8,388 nt of DNA from Alphaproteobacteria bacterium (GCA_022826345.1 JAJDVB010000026.1:1-8388), one strand, 5' to 3'. Shown: positions 1 to 6,672, numbered from the stretch's first letter. A program made the numbers and translations. Notes: generated by a model from the sequence alone, not told the origin.

Positions 1-452
1 GATGTCCCGCGCGGCCAGCCGGGTGCGGATCAGATGCACGGCGTGATAGGCCAGCACGGCGATCAGCAGGTGGGCCGCGATGCGGCGGTCGAGCTGGTGC
101 CAGATCGGGCGAAGGCCGAGCTCGGATTTCAAGCTTCGGAATGTCGCCTCGATGTCCGTGATCCGCCAGTACGTCCGCAGGACCGTCTCGATGTCCCAGT
201 CGAGGTGGCTTGTGCGCAGCACGTAGGCGCCCGCGCCCTCGTCGGCCTCGTCGTATTGGGGCCTGCGCTTGAAGCGCACGGCGGCCGCGTTGGGGCCGGT
301 TTTCGCCTTCTCGACCGTGATCTCGTATAATGCCTGGCGACGGCGGAGAAGCGCTGCTTGAGGCGGCCTATGCTCTCCAGCACCTTGTCGTAGCGCTTGA
401 GGCGGCCCTTGACCGGGAGGCCGCCGTGGAGCTTTTCCAGCGCCGCCTCGAA
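1..452 (-). pseudogene. IS1634-type transposase, C-terminal fragment with a frameshift
   Basis: This is a remnant of a DDE transposase of the IS4/IS1634 type, which would move its own insertion sequence by cut-and-paste. From 326 down to 1 the minus strand reads without a stop and contains AYVLRTSHLDWD, then DIEATFRSLKSELGLRP and HLLIAVLAYHAVHLIR. These are the usual C-terminal signatures of the family, and the E of DIEATF fits the catalytic glutamate. The upstream part (about 452-330) reads LEKLHGGLPVKGRLKRYDKVLESIGRLKQRF in another frame. The two frames join at about 325-330 (VARHY to EITVEK), so one base was lost or two were gained there. The N-terminal half and first catalytic residues are absent. 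The open frame continues to 563, but residues before FEAALEKL do not look like the family, so the break is probably near 452. The C-terminus lies beyond the left edge. Family assignment is from remembered motifs. Confidence 0.8.
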
Positions 453-544
453 GGTGATTAGCGGCCAGTCGATGAAAAGCACGGAAAGCTGCTTCGCCCC
501 TCGCAACCCGCTCGGCGTCGCCTCCAGGGCGAAGTCGTCAAGTT

Positions 545-584
545 GGGCCGATTGGTCGATCATGGCTGCGCGATCAATCGGCCC
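545..584. repeat. perfect 10-bp inverted repeat at the end of the second recombinase gene
   Basis: GGGCCGATTG (545-554) and CAATCGGCCC (575-584) are perfect reverse complements. Pairing can extend inward by TCG/CGA across one G-T pair, leaving about a dozen bases in the loop. The right arm holds the recombinase stop codon (574-576). There is no T-run after the stem on the minus strand, so it is a poor intrinsic terminator. It could stabilise the mRNA end, or be a recombination core or element end. Confidence 0.55.
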
Positions 585-1725
585 GTTGGAAATTCAATTC
601 CCGCGCGATGGCCGCTCCGATGCGCTCCGCTGCCGCCTCGGTCTCACGGTCACCAACATGTGTATAGCGCATGGTCATACTGGGATGTTTGTGGCCGAGT
701 AGGCGGGAGACCAACGGCAGCGGGACGCCCTGCAGCACGGCATGGCTGGCAAACGTGTGTCTGAGGTCATGAAGGCGCACGTCTTCGATCCCGGCTTCCT
801 TGCGCGCCAAGCGCCAGAGCGGCAGGTGATGCGAGAGCGGCCGCTTGGGACTCCTTGGCGCGGGGAAGACGTAGACGCTCTCCGACCGCGGCTGCCGCTG
901 CAGGACGGCGCGTGCCTGTGAATTCAGGAAGACCCTCCGCGGTCCAGTTTTGGCATCCGTCAGATTGAGCGTGTCGCCGTCCACGTCCTGCCAGCGCAGG
1001 GTCAGGATCTCGCTCTTGCGGCAGCCGGTCAACAGCAGAAGGCGGATGGCGTCCGCCTGCCGCGCGCGCGACGGCCGCGCGCTGGCGAGGCGATCCAGTG
1101 CGCGATGAAGCCGGCCGACTTCATCGCGCGAGAGGAAGCGGGTCAGCTTGGGTCGGCGGTTCCACTTGATGCCGTGCGCCGGGTTCGTGCGGATGTGGCC
1201 ACAGACGATCGCATGGTTCAGGATTCGGCAGAGAAGGTTCAACGCCCGGTTGGCCGCACCCGGTGCAGTCAGGCTGCACTCGTCGAACCAGCGGGTCACG
1301 CCGGACCGGTCGATCCGGTCTAGCGGCACCGGGCCGAAGGCCGGAAGCAGGCGCCTTGCGACGGCCCTGGCCTGTGCCTTTCTCGTGGACGGCTTTCCCC
1401 GGTCGAAACACGCCTCGCCCGGACCCGCGACGAACTCCCGGAAAGTCGGCACCGCTCCGCCTTCCGACCTGTCGGATCGCGTCCCGGTCTCGATAGCGAG
1501 GCAACCGGCGCGTGCCTCTTCGACACTCATCAGCGCCGCGGGTCCCAGCGTGATCCTGCGTGCGTTTCCGTCGCCCTTCCGGCGATACACGAAGCTCCGG
1601 TGTCCCGAAGGCCGCACCCGCATACCGAGACCCGCATGACGGGTGTCCCAGACCGTGTACTCGCGGGCCGCCGGTGCCAGTTTCCCCACGTTGGCGTCGG
1701 TCAGACGCCTCCTCTTCGCGGCCAT
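574..1725 (-). CDS. tyrosine recombinase/integrase, second gene of a tandem pair
   Basis: This 383-residue site-specific recombinase would cut and rejoin DNA at short attachment sites through a 3'-phosphotyrosine intermediate. Residues about 1-80 resemble the Arm-binding DUF4102 domain (WDTRHAGLGMRVRPSG), about 95-190 the SAM-like core-binding domain, and about 200-375 the catalytic domain. The catalytic set looks complete: R236 in LLLTGCRKSEI, K259 in the beta-hairpin, H319 and R322 in HDLRHTFAS, H345 in LLGHK and Y354 in MRYTHVG. Length is normal for the family. It starts at 1725, with GGAGG eight bases upstream inside the last codons of the preceding recombinase gene, so translation is probably coupled. 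It is only about 45% identical by eye to its partner, mostly in the catalytic motifs, so the pair is an old duplication or two recruited genes. The stop codon lies inside a 10-bp perfect inverted repeat (545-584). Target site and partner element are unknown. Confidence 0.95.
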   Translation of the reverse strand: MAAKRRRLTDANVGKLAPAAREYTVWDTRHAGLGMRVRPSGHRSFVYRRKGDGNARRITLGPAALMSVEEARAGCLAIETGTRSDRSEGGAVPTFREFVAGPGEACFDRGKPSTRKAQARAVARRLLPAFGPVPLDRIDRSGVTRWFDECSLTAPGAANRALNLLCRILNHAIVCGHIRTNPAHGIKWNRRPKLTRFLSRDEVGRLHRALDRLASARPSRARQADAIRLLLLTGCRKSEILTLRWQDVDGDTLNLTDAKTGPRRVFLNSQARAVLQRQPRSESVYVFPAPRSPKRPLSHHLPLWRLARKEAGIEDVRLHDLRHTFASHAVLQGVPLPLVSRLLGHKHPSMTMRYTHVGDRETEAAAERIGAAIARELNFQRAD

Positions 1726-1728
1726 GTC

Positions 1729-2853
1729 TCAGCCCTCCAGCGCGGTTCCGACGACGTCGGCCGCCTCGCGCACCATGGCGTCGGACAGGTGGGTGTATTT
1801 CAGGGTCGTCGCTGGATTCTTGTGCCCGAGCAGCCGGCCGATGGTCAGCACCGTCTCGCCCTGCGCCAGCGCCATGCTGGCGTACGTATGACGGCAGTCA
1901 TGAAGGCGGACATCGTGCAAATCCGCTTCGGCCCTCACGCGATACCAGACCATATCCACCGCCTCCGCGCTCAGAGAGCTGTCCGTTCTTGGCGATGGAA
2001 AGACCCAGGCTGCCGTGCGAGGCAGGTTGTCGAGGATGGCGCGCGCGGCGGACGAGAGCCAGATCGTGCGCGGTCCGACTTTGCTATCGGGCAGGAACAG
2101 CTTGCCCTCGCGGTAGAATCGCCATTTCAGGGTGACGATCTCGCCCTTCCGGCATCCGGTGAGCAGCAGCAGCCGTATGATCGCCACAGCCTGAGGATGA
2201 TCGGCCTCGTAGTTTGCCAGCACCTCGCCCAGCCGGCGTATCTCCGCCGTCGACAGGAAGCGCTCCCGCCCCTGCCGCCGGTATCGCCTGATGCCCTTGC
2301 AGGGATTGGTGCCCTCCGGCCGGTAGCCATAGACTTCGGCCTGGCGCATGATGACGGAGAGGATGGGGGCGGATCGGTCCGCCGCCACCGGGGTATCGTG
2401 AAGGGACGCAAACCATTGCTTGACGTCCTGGGCGGTGATGTCAGTGATCAGGCGCCCCTGGAACCAGGGCAGGATCTGGTTCCGGTAGTAGCCCCGGTTG
2501 ACGCTGAGCGTCGATGGCTTCCAGTTCCGGGCGTAGCGCCGGAACACTTCGTCGGCGACGGTCTCGAACGAGGTGTCCGGCAAGATCGCAGCGCCCTCGC
2601 CGCTGCCGTTCCGGATCGAGGCCAGCATGACCCTGGCCCGTTCGCGGGCGTCATCGACGCCGATGGAGCCGGACTGGCCGACGATCTTCCAGACGCGACA
2701 ACCATTGTGCTGGCTGTGGATGAAGTAGCGCTTGTTGCCCGAGGGCAGGACCCTGACGCCGAAGCCCTTGAGTTCGCGGTCGCGAACGTCGTATGCAGAC
2801 TTTCGGGGCTTGAGCGTATCGACACTGCGTTGACTGAGGCGAAGCGTTGCCAT
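1729..2853 (-). CDS. tyrosine recombinase/integrase, first gene of a tandem pair
   Basis: This 374-residue integrase of the tyrosine recombinase family has an N-terminal Arm-binding DUF4102-like domain (residues about 1-80, with YDVRDRELKGFGVRVLPSGNK). A SAM-like core-binding domain follows (about 93-190), then the catalytic domain (about 198-370). Catalytic residues visible are R235 (LLLTGCRKGEI), K258 (DSKVGPR), H318 and R321 (HDCRHTYAS), H344 (LLGHK) and Y353 (LKYTHLS). The start at 2853 is supported by an AGGAGGAAA ribosome-binding site with suitable spacing and by MATLRLSQRSVDTLKP, a usual DUF4102 beginning. The gene ends three bases before the second recombinase, and the two surely share a transcript. 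The ribosome-binding site and codons 2-4 can pair with a leader sequence at 2926-2953, which hints at translational control. The pair as a whole recalls known two-recombinase (bipartite) modules. No cargo is found between the genes. Confidence 0.95.
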   Translation of the reverse strand: MATLRLSQRSVDTLKPRKSAYDVRDRELKGFGVRVLPSGNKRYFIHSQHNGCRVWKIVGQSGSIGVDDARERARVMLASIRNGSGEGAAILPDTSFETVADEVFRRYARNWKPSTLSVNRGYYRNQILPWFQGRLITDITAQDVKQWFASLHDTPVAADRSAPILSVIMRQAEVYGYRPEGTNPCKGIRRYRRQGRERFLSTAEIRRLGEVLANYEADHPQAVAIIRLLLLTGCRKGEIVTLKWRFYREGKLFLPDSKVGPRTIWLSSAARAILDNLPRTAAWVFPSPRTDSSLSAEAVDMVWYRVRAEADLHDVRLHDCRHTYASMALAQGETVLTIGRLLGHKNPATTLKYTHLSDAMVREAADVVGTALEG

Positions 2854-2953
2854 TGGCTTTCCTCCTGCATTCCGAGTTGCAGCCGGGGCCAGAACGCGGA
2901 CCGATTCCGCGCCTTCCGGCCAGAACAGGAGGAAAAAAGCAACGCTAGGTCAG
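2834..2953 (-). promoter_or_regulatory. inverted repeat that can sequester the recombinase ribosome-binding site
   Basis: On the plus strand, TTTCCTCCTG (2858-2867) is the exact reverse complement of CAGGAGGAAA (2926-2935). AGCGTTGC (2843-2850) likewise matches GCAACGCT (2939-2946), and CTGA (2834-2837) matches TCAG (2950-2953). In the transcript of the first recombinase (minus strand), the leader arm would pair with the Shine-Dalgarno sequence and with codons 2-4. The start codon would then sit in an internal loop of 3 versus 7 bases. The apical loop (2868-2925) contains a small hairpin, CGCGGA/TCCGCG (2895-2911), and two copies of GGCCAGAAC (2887-2895, 2918-2926). The pairing is seen in the sequence; a regulatory role is inferred. 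It requires that transcription starts upstream of 2953. Confidence 0.5.
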
Positions 2954-3523
2954 TACATTAGCACCGCAGGTGCGCATGTCGGTGTGGCGTGCGGATCAAG
3001 AGGTCTGCAAGGCTGTCTCGACGAAGCGGCGCAGCGAACGAGACAACTCGCCGAGGACGGAAACCTGGCGGCGCAGTTTCAGCTTGGGCGCGAGGGCCGA
3101 TACATCCCCGGCGAACCCGAGACGCGATGGCTGAGACGCGCCGCCGAAGGAGGGCGCGTGCGTGCCCGAATGGATCTGGGCAACGCTCTCTTCGACGGCG
3201 CCAGAGGTCTGGCCAAGGACTGGCCGCGGTCCAACTATTGGCTCCGCCTCGCCGGCGAAGAGGCTGATGCGGTAGCCCAGAACAATCTATCCATCGCATA
3301 TCTCTACGGCGAAGACGTGCCGAAGGACCCAAGCGAGTCGCTCGAATGGTTGCTCCGGTCCCTTCCCAACGGATAAGTGGCCGCCGAATACAACCTCGGC
3401 GTGGGGTACTACGAGGGAGACGGACTTCCGATGGACAAGGAACTTGGCGTGTACTGGTTGCAAAGGGCTGCAGACCGCGGGGACGAGGCTTCGCAGAAGT
3501 ATCTCGAAGAAGAGACGAATTGA
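2936..3523 (+). pseudogene. decayed, N-truncated protease/Sel1-repeat gene
   Basis: The frame contains Sel1-like repeats (tandem helix pairs that bind other proteins): AAQFQLGREGRYIPG, then RARMDLGNALFDGARGLAKD, VAQNNLSIAYLYGEDVPKD and AAEYNLGVGYYEGDGLPMDKE, ending at the TGA of 3521-3523. An in-frame TAA at 3374-3376 cuts the frame between repeats three and four, which otherwise reads straight on. A GTG at 2984 has no good ribosome-binding site. The product is a clear paralogue of the Sel1 half of the protease at 4552-5730: CLDEAAQRTRQLAEDGNLAAQ matches CLEKATAHAQELASQGNADAQ, RYIPG is shared, and repeat number and order agree. Similarity may begin at ATLGQYI (about 2939), opposite ATVREFL of the intact protein. 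The whole signal peptide and protease domain are missing, cut off next to the recombinase module. It lies 74 bases before the DUF1353 gene in the same direction, so an operon is likely in the ancestor. Confidence 0.85.
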
Positions 3524-3597
3524 TACTGCGCAACACATGGCGAAGACGATGCGGCCCGATTCTGCACAACCCCGCCTGAAGAGAGGGAAACAGCCGT

Positions 3598-4428
3598 ATG
3601 GCCACAGGACGGATCATCTGTTCGATCGTTGTTGTCGTCATCGCTGGCGTAGGCCTTGCCGCCGTTTGGCAGCCAGCGTTTTTCGCTGGCGCTTATGAGT
3701 TCCTCTCTGCACACAGGGATGAGAGCCTTACCGCCTTTCTTCTTATCGTCACTTCCGCAGCTCTCGGTTACGCGTGGTGCGGAAAACGCCGCGATACAAG
3801 GCTTGCGGGCTGTTGCACGGATGAGACGGACGAATGCCGCAAGAGGAAATATGCGGCCCTGCCGAATCCTTACCCAGAGAGCTACGGGGAAGGGGCTTCG
3901 ATCACGGCGTTCGAGTACGAGTCACACTTGCATCTTCTGCGGCTGAAGAAGCGCCTGCCGTACATCGACTCTGAAGAGCAGTACATCGTGGCCAAGGATT
4001 ACTCAGTGGGCTACCAGCTGAATGGCGCCAATACTTGGGAGCAGATCACCGTTCCAAGAGGCACGTTGACCGATCTCTCCTCGTCGCCGGGGCCGGCGCG
4101 CCTGTTCTTGGGCCGCGTGGGGCCGCACCTGGAAGCCTCGATCGTCCACGACTATCTCTACATCGCATGGCAGGTGAAAGACCTGAACGCGACGGACGAC
4201 ATGCGGCGTTTTGCCGACGACCTGATGCTGGCGGCGATGAGGGAGGCCGGCATGGGCTGCAAGGCGGACATCATCCATCTTGCCATTTGTCTGTTCGGCA
4301 AGCGTGTTTTCTACGGCCGCAACCGGGAACCCTTAATTCTGTGCGGCAAACAGCTTCCCAGGTGCTGCGGTAACGGGGAGGAGGAGCGGACGGAGAGTTC
4401 GGACTGCCCATCCCAGGGCGAAAAGTGA
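3598..4428 (+). CDS. membrane-anchored DUF1353 domain protein
   Basis: This 276-residue protein begins with two hydrophobic segments (residues about 6-24 and 44-61), with a short charged stretch between them. A cysteine-containing linker follows (CCTDETDEC, 72-80). The region from about 125 to 240 fits DUF1353, a family common in phages and prophages whose reaction is not established. Visible family signatures are VPRGTLTDLSSSPG (152-165), the HDYLY block (184-188), an R-x-x-A-D segment (203-207) and the M-R-E-A-G stretch (214-218), followed by a CLFGKRVFYG end. The tail (249-276) is polar with three more cysteines and is not part of the family. The ATG at 3598 has GAGAGGG in place as a ribosome-binding site. 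Base composition is less GC-rich than the neighbours, which suggests separate acquisition. The gene follows the Sel1 pseudogene and converges on the intact protease gene, so it may act with the protease at the inner membrane. That partnership is inferred. Confidence 0.8.
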   Translation: MATGRIICSIVVVVIAGVGLAAVWQPAFFAGAYEFLSAHRDESLTAFLLIVTSAALGYAWCGKRRDTRLAGCCTDETDECRKRKYAALPNPYPESYGEGASITAFEYESHLHLLRLKKRLPYIDSEEQYIVAKDYSVGYQLNGANTWEQITVPRGTLTDLSSSPGPARLFLGRVGPHLEASIVHDYLYIAWQVKDLNATDDMRRFADDLMLAAMREAGMGCKADIIHLAICLFGKRVFYGRNREPLILCGKQLPRCCGNGEEERTESSDCPSQGEK

Positions 4429-4551
4429 AACTCTTGACTCGGCTGCCCATCATGGTCTCGCGCTGGCAAGACGTCAGCATGCGGCGAGGTCGCACGAGCC
4501 GATTGCCGGCCCGGCCCCATCACGGAATGGAGTCTGGGCGCGACCGTTGGT

Positions 4552-5730
4552 TCAGCGACCGTCGAGCGTGCCCATCTCGGCCAATGCCTCGGCCGCCTCC
4601 GCGTGGCCCCGTTCGGCAGCCTGGCGGAACCAGTACCGGGCAAGAGCCAAGTCCTCGGATACCCCCTCGCCGTGTCGATGGACGTAGCCCAGGTCGTACT
4701 CGGCATCGACAAGTCCGCTCTTCACCGCCCGGTCGAGCCAGGCGTTCGATTGCTCCAGGTCCCTGGCCACGCCATCGCCGTTGAAGTAGTTGATGGCACT
4801 GATGCGTTGTGCGCCCCCGTGGCCTTGCCTGGCGGCCTCCTCCGACCAATACGCCGCCTTTCTTATATCCTTGCCGAGCCCGGGAGCACCTTCGTCATAC
4901 GCGCCTGCAAGCCCGGCCTGGGCGTCCGGGTTTCCTTGCCTGGCCGACTTCTCAAGCAGACCCAGGTCCCTGTCTCCCGGAATGTAGCGGACACGCCGCC
5001 CAAGCTGGTATTGGGCGTCCGCGTTGCCCTGACTGGCCAGCTCCTGCGCGTGTGCGGTGGCCTTCTCCAGACAGGGCTCCAGCGCGCGGCTCTCGCAGCG
5101 CACTCCGATCGCGCCGTCGAGGAACTCGCGCACGGTGGCGGCCGGAACGACGCCTGCAATGTTCCGCGTGGACTCCTTGTGAATGCCCACGATCTCGTCG
5201 TTGGGAGCGAGCACCGGCCCTCCGCTGAAGCCCGCCTGGACGATGCGCTCCATCGGCAGGCGGAAGCCCGCTCTTGTAGACACGGTTGTCTCTTGCGTGG
5301 CGCGCAGGGTCGCGAACCGCTCCTTAGGATACCCCGCCAGAGGAAGCTGGTCCGCTCGGCCGAGCGGCAGACCGCGCGCGACGCGCAGGTAGCGGGGCAT
5401 TGGCTCCGCGGTCTCGACCAGGGCGAGATCGTAGGTGGCGGAGATGGCGATGGGGCCGATGATGTCCACGGTTTCCTGCCTGCGGCGGTCCGTGAGCACG
5501 AGGGCGGTGCTCTGCTTGCGCATGAATCCATAGAGGACGTGGGCGTTGGTGAAGGCACGCGTCGGGCTCACCACGACGGCCGTCGCCTGGTTCCGCCGCT
5601 GCGTGTCGATGATCTTCCAGATCGCGCGGTAGGCCGGACGGTCGTCGGCGGCGCGGGCGGCGTCCGCCGTTGCGGTCGCCGCGACCGCGATGCCGACCAG
5701 TAGTGCGATCGTGCTCCTGGTCCGCGTCAT
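4552..5730 (-). CDS. secreted trypsin-like serine protease fused to Sel1 repeats
   Basis: The 392-residue product starts with a typical export signal (MTRTRS, hydrophobic ALLVGIAVAATAT, then cleavage after about ADAARA near residue 27), so it should work in the periplasm or envelope. Residues about 30-210 form an S1-type (Trypsin_2-like) protease domain with a full triad: H64 in FTNAHV, D101 in ATYDLALVE and S169 in AGFSGGPV. About residue 238 onward are four Sel1-like repeats plus a partial fifth (ADAQYQLG, PDAQAGLAGAYDEGAPGLGKD, NYFNGDGVARD, AEYDLGYVHRHGEG, AEAAEALAEMG). These probably present substrates or partners to the protease. The start at 5730 has GGAGAG eight bases upstream. The gene converges with the DUF1353 gene. 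A second, broken copy of its Sel1 half lies at 2936-3523 in the opposite direction. The substrate is unknown; proteases with this layout are often called envelope stress or quality-control proteases, but nothing here shows that. Confidence 0.9.
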   Translation of the reverse strand: MTRTRSTIALLVGIAVAATATADAARAADDRPAYRAIWKIIDTQRRNQATAVVVSPTRAFTNAHVLYGFMRKQSTALVLTDRRRQETVDIIGPIAISATYDLALVETAEPMPRYLRVARGLPLGRADQLPLAGYPKERFATLRATQETTVSTRAGFRLPMERIVQAGFSGGPVLAPNDEIVGIHKESTRNIAGVVPAATVREFLDGAIGVRCESRALEPCLEKATAHAQELASQGNADAQYQLGRRVRYIPGDRDLGLLEKSARQGNPDAQAGLAGAYDEGAPGLGKDIRKAAYWSEEAARQGHGGAQRISAINYFNGDGVARDLEQSNAWLDRAVKSGLVDAEYDLGYVHRHGEGVSEDLALARYWFRQAAERGHAEAAEALAEMGTLDGR

Positions 5731-6126
5731 GGGTCACACTCTCCGTTGATCGGGTCGTCGGAATCTACGCCTTGACCGTCCCATCTCAAGCGGTTCCGGC
5801 TGGCGAGTCGGCTCGTCCTGTTATCCGTGTACTGTCCCGAACAGGCCAGCGCGCCGGGGTCGGCTCACCACGCAAATGAGCGCAGACAACAATGGAGGGA
5901 TAGGACGGTGCTCGGCGCGGGCCTCGTGCGCCGATCGGGGCACGAACCGATTCATGTCACTTGACCCTGAGGGGATCAAGAATGCGCGACCGGAAGACGC
6001 GATTCCAGTCGAAAGCCTGCGCACTCTCACCTTAGCGAACATGACGATAATTGCGGAATTGCAATGGACGGTGCCATCCGCTCTTGTCTCACGCTCGTTC
6101 TCGACCGCCTCCGGGACGGGCAGGCG
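5731..6126. other. stretch without a convincing gene
   Basis: Apart from the protease promoter, these 396 bases hold no recognisable gene on either strand. CCTGTT (5817-5822) and AACAGG (5840-5845) form a 6-bp inverted repeat, and ATTGC/GCAAT (6050-6065) a small hairpin. A relaxase gene would be expected here, downstream of the mobilization gene, but is not present. A weak reading frame on the plus strand is listed separately. Confidence 0.6.
5762..5789 (-). promoter_or_regulatory. possible promoter of the protease gene
   Basis: On the minus strand TTGAGA (5789-5784) is followed after 16 bases by TAGATT (5767-5762). That is a fair match to a housekeeping sigma-70-type promoter, and it would give a leader of about 25-30 bases before the ATG at 5730. 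No operator or repeat was recognised around it. This is a match by eye only. Confidence 0.35.
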
Positions 6127-6139
6127 CTATCTCTCGTAG
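5954..6139 (+). CDS. possible small protein or gene remnant, unknown function
   Basis: From an ATG at 5954 the plus strand encodes 61 residues beginning MSLDPEGIKNARPEDAIPVE, then SLRTLTLANMTIIAELQW. This part looks more like a natural protein than the usual chance frame, while the tail is serine- and arginine-rich. An earlier ATG at 5876 would give 87 residues with an odd N-terminus. Neither start has a good ribosome-binding site, and the end overlaps the 3' end of the mobilization gene on the other strand by 13 bases. No family was recognised. It could be a fragment of a larger lost gene or chance. Confidence 0.2.
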   Translation: MSLDPEGIKNARPEDAIPVESLRTLTLANMTIIAELQWTVPSALVSRSFSTASGTGRRYLS

Positions 6140-6531
6140 GCACTGCGAGGCTGTGATCCCGCCAGGAAGATGTCTGCTTGCGCTTTGCGGGCGGCGCGCA
6201 CCATTTCATCCATCTCTCGCGCACGCCCGTCGCGGATCATTTCGTCGCGCTTGAGCGTGGAAAGGATGTACGCGCTGCGGTGGGTGAGCTTGATGATCTC
6301 GACCAAGGCAGGGGAGAGTGCATTGACATCGGCACCCGCTGCGCCGTCGACAGTGTTCAGAGCGGCGTTTCGGACGTATTCGGAAGGCGTGATGCCGCGC
6401 TCTGCCGCTGCTCTCTGGACCTGTTCCCACTCATGATCGGAAAATCTGACCGAGCGTTTTGAGCGTCTGAAGCCACGCCCGATGCTTTGAGTTTGGCGGG
6501 TCTTGGTCCTGGCGGGCTCTGCGGTGTTCAT
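6127..6531 (-). CDS. MobC/TraJ-type ribbon-helix-helix mobilization protein
   Basis: This 134-residue protein resembles the small relaxosome accessory proteins that bind a plasmid transfer origin and help the relaxase nick it. The N-terminus is basic and probably disordered (residues 1-24). Residues 24-58 (SKRSVRFSDHEWEQVQRAAA, then ERGITPSEYVRNAAL) carry the ribbon-helix-helix fold typical of MobC/MbeC/TraJ-like proteins. Residues about 75-125 are helical (EIIKLTHRSAYILSTLKRD, then EMVRAARKAQADIFLA) and may mediate tetramers or relaxase contact. The ATG at 6531 has only a weak purine-rich sequence upstream (GAAAGACG), but an upstream stop excludes a longer frame. No relaxase gene is present downstream, so here it is an orphan. 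It may act on a transfer origin nearby or simply regulate its own promoter. The ribbon-helix-helix assignment is fairly safe; the transfer role is inferred from the family. Confidence 0.75.
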   Translation of the reverse strand: MNTAEPARTKTRQTQSIGRGFRRSKRSVRFSDHEWEQVQRAAAERGITPSEYVRNAALNTVDGAAGADVNALSPALVEIIKLTHRSAYILSTLKRDEMIRDGRAREMDEMVRAARKAQADIFLAGSQPRSAYER

Positions 6532-6672
6532 GTCTACGTCTTTCGGACTCAGGTCTTCGGGATTTGTGGCCTTGTTACGGTGCTGATCGCGGTTAGTGCT
6601 GACGTTGGGAAAGCGTTTTCTGTCAGGCGACAGCTTGACGGGACAGGCTGATATCTAATTTCATATACCCCA

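Larger units (their letters stand above)
574..2853 (-). mobile_element. two-recombinase mobility module
   Basis: Two complete tyrosine recombinases in the same direction, separated by three bases, form a compact module. It is bordered by a broken transposase on one side and a broken Sel1 gene on the other. Such bipartite recombinase modules are a known arrangement, often found at the ends of genomic islands. Outer limits could not be set: I found no convincing direct repeat shared by the two ends. The left limit may lie near the inverted repeat at 545-584 and the right limit near 2936, where Sel1-gene homology starts. Both limits are inferred. Confidence 0.6.

Noticed and set aside
1600..2961. 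453-residue open frame on the plus strand
   Set aside because: It lies wholly opposite the first recombinase gene and part of the second, whose catalytic motifs are complete. Its translation shows no domain, so it is an antisense by-product of GC-rich codons.
4429..4551. bidirectional terminator between the converging DUF1353 and protease genes
   Set aside because: I expected one here, but no stem with a T-run was found on either strand.
4603..5703. 366-residue open frame on the plus strand
   Set aside because: It is antisense to the protease/Sel1 gene, which has a signal peptide, full catalytic triad and ribosome-binding site. The frame has no recognisable domain.
5821..6042. 73-residue frame on the minus strand
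   Set aside because: It has no ribosome-binding site, no recognisable motif, and lies opposite the slightly better frame at 5954-6139.
6620..6646. terminator from CTGTC/GACAG repeats
   Set aside because: Stems are only five pairs and no T-run follows on either strand. They are better seen as short repeated motifs.
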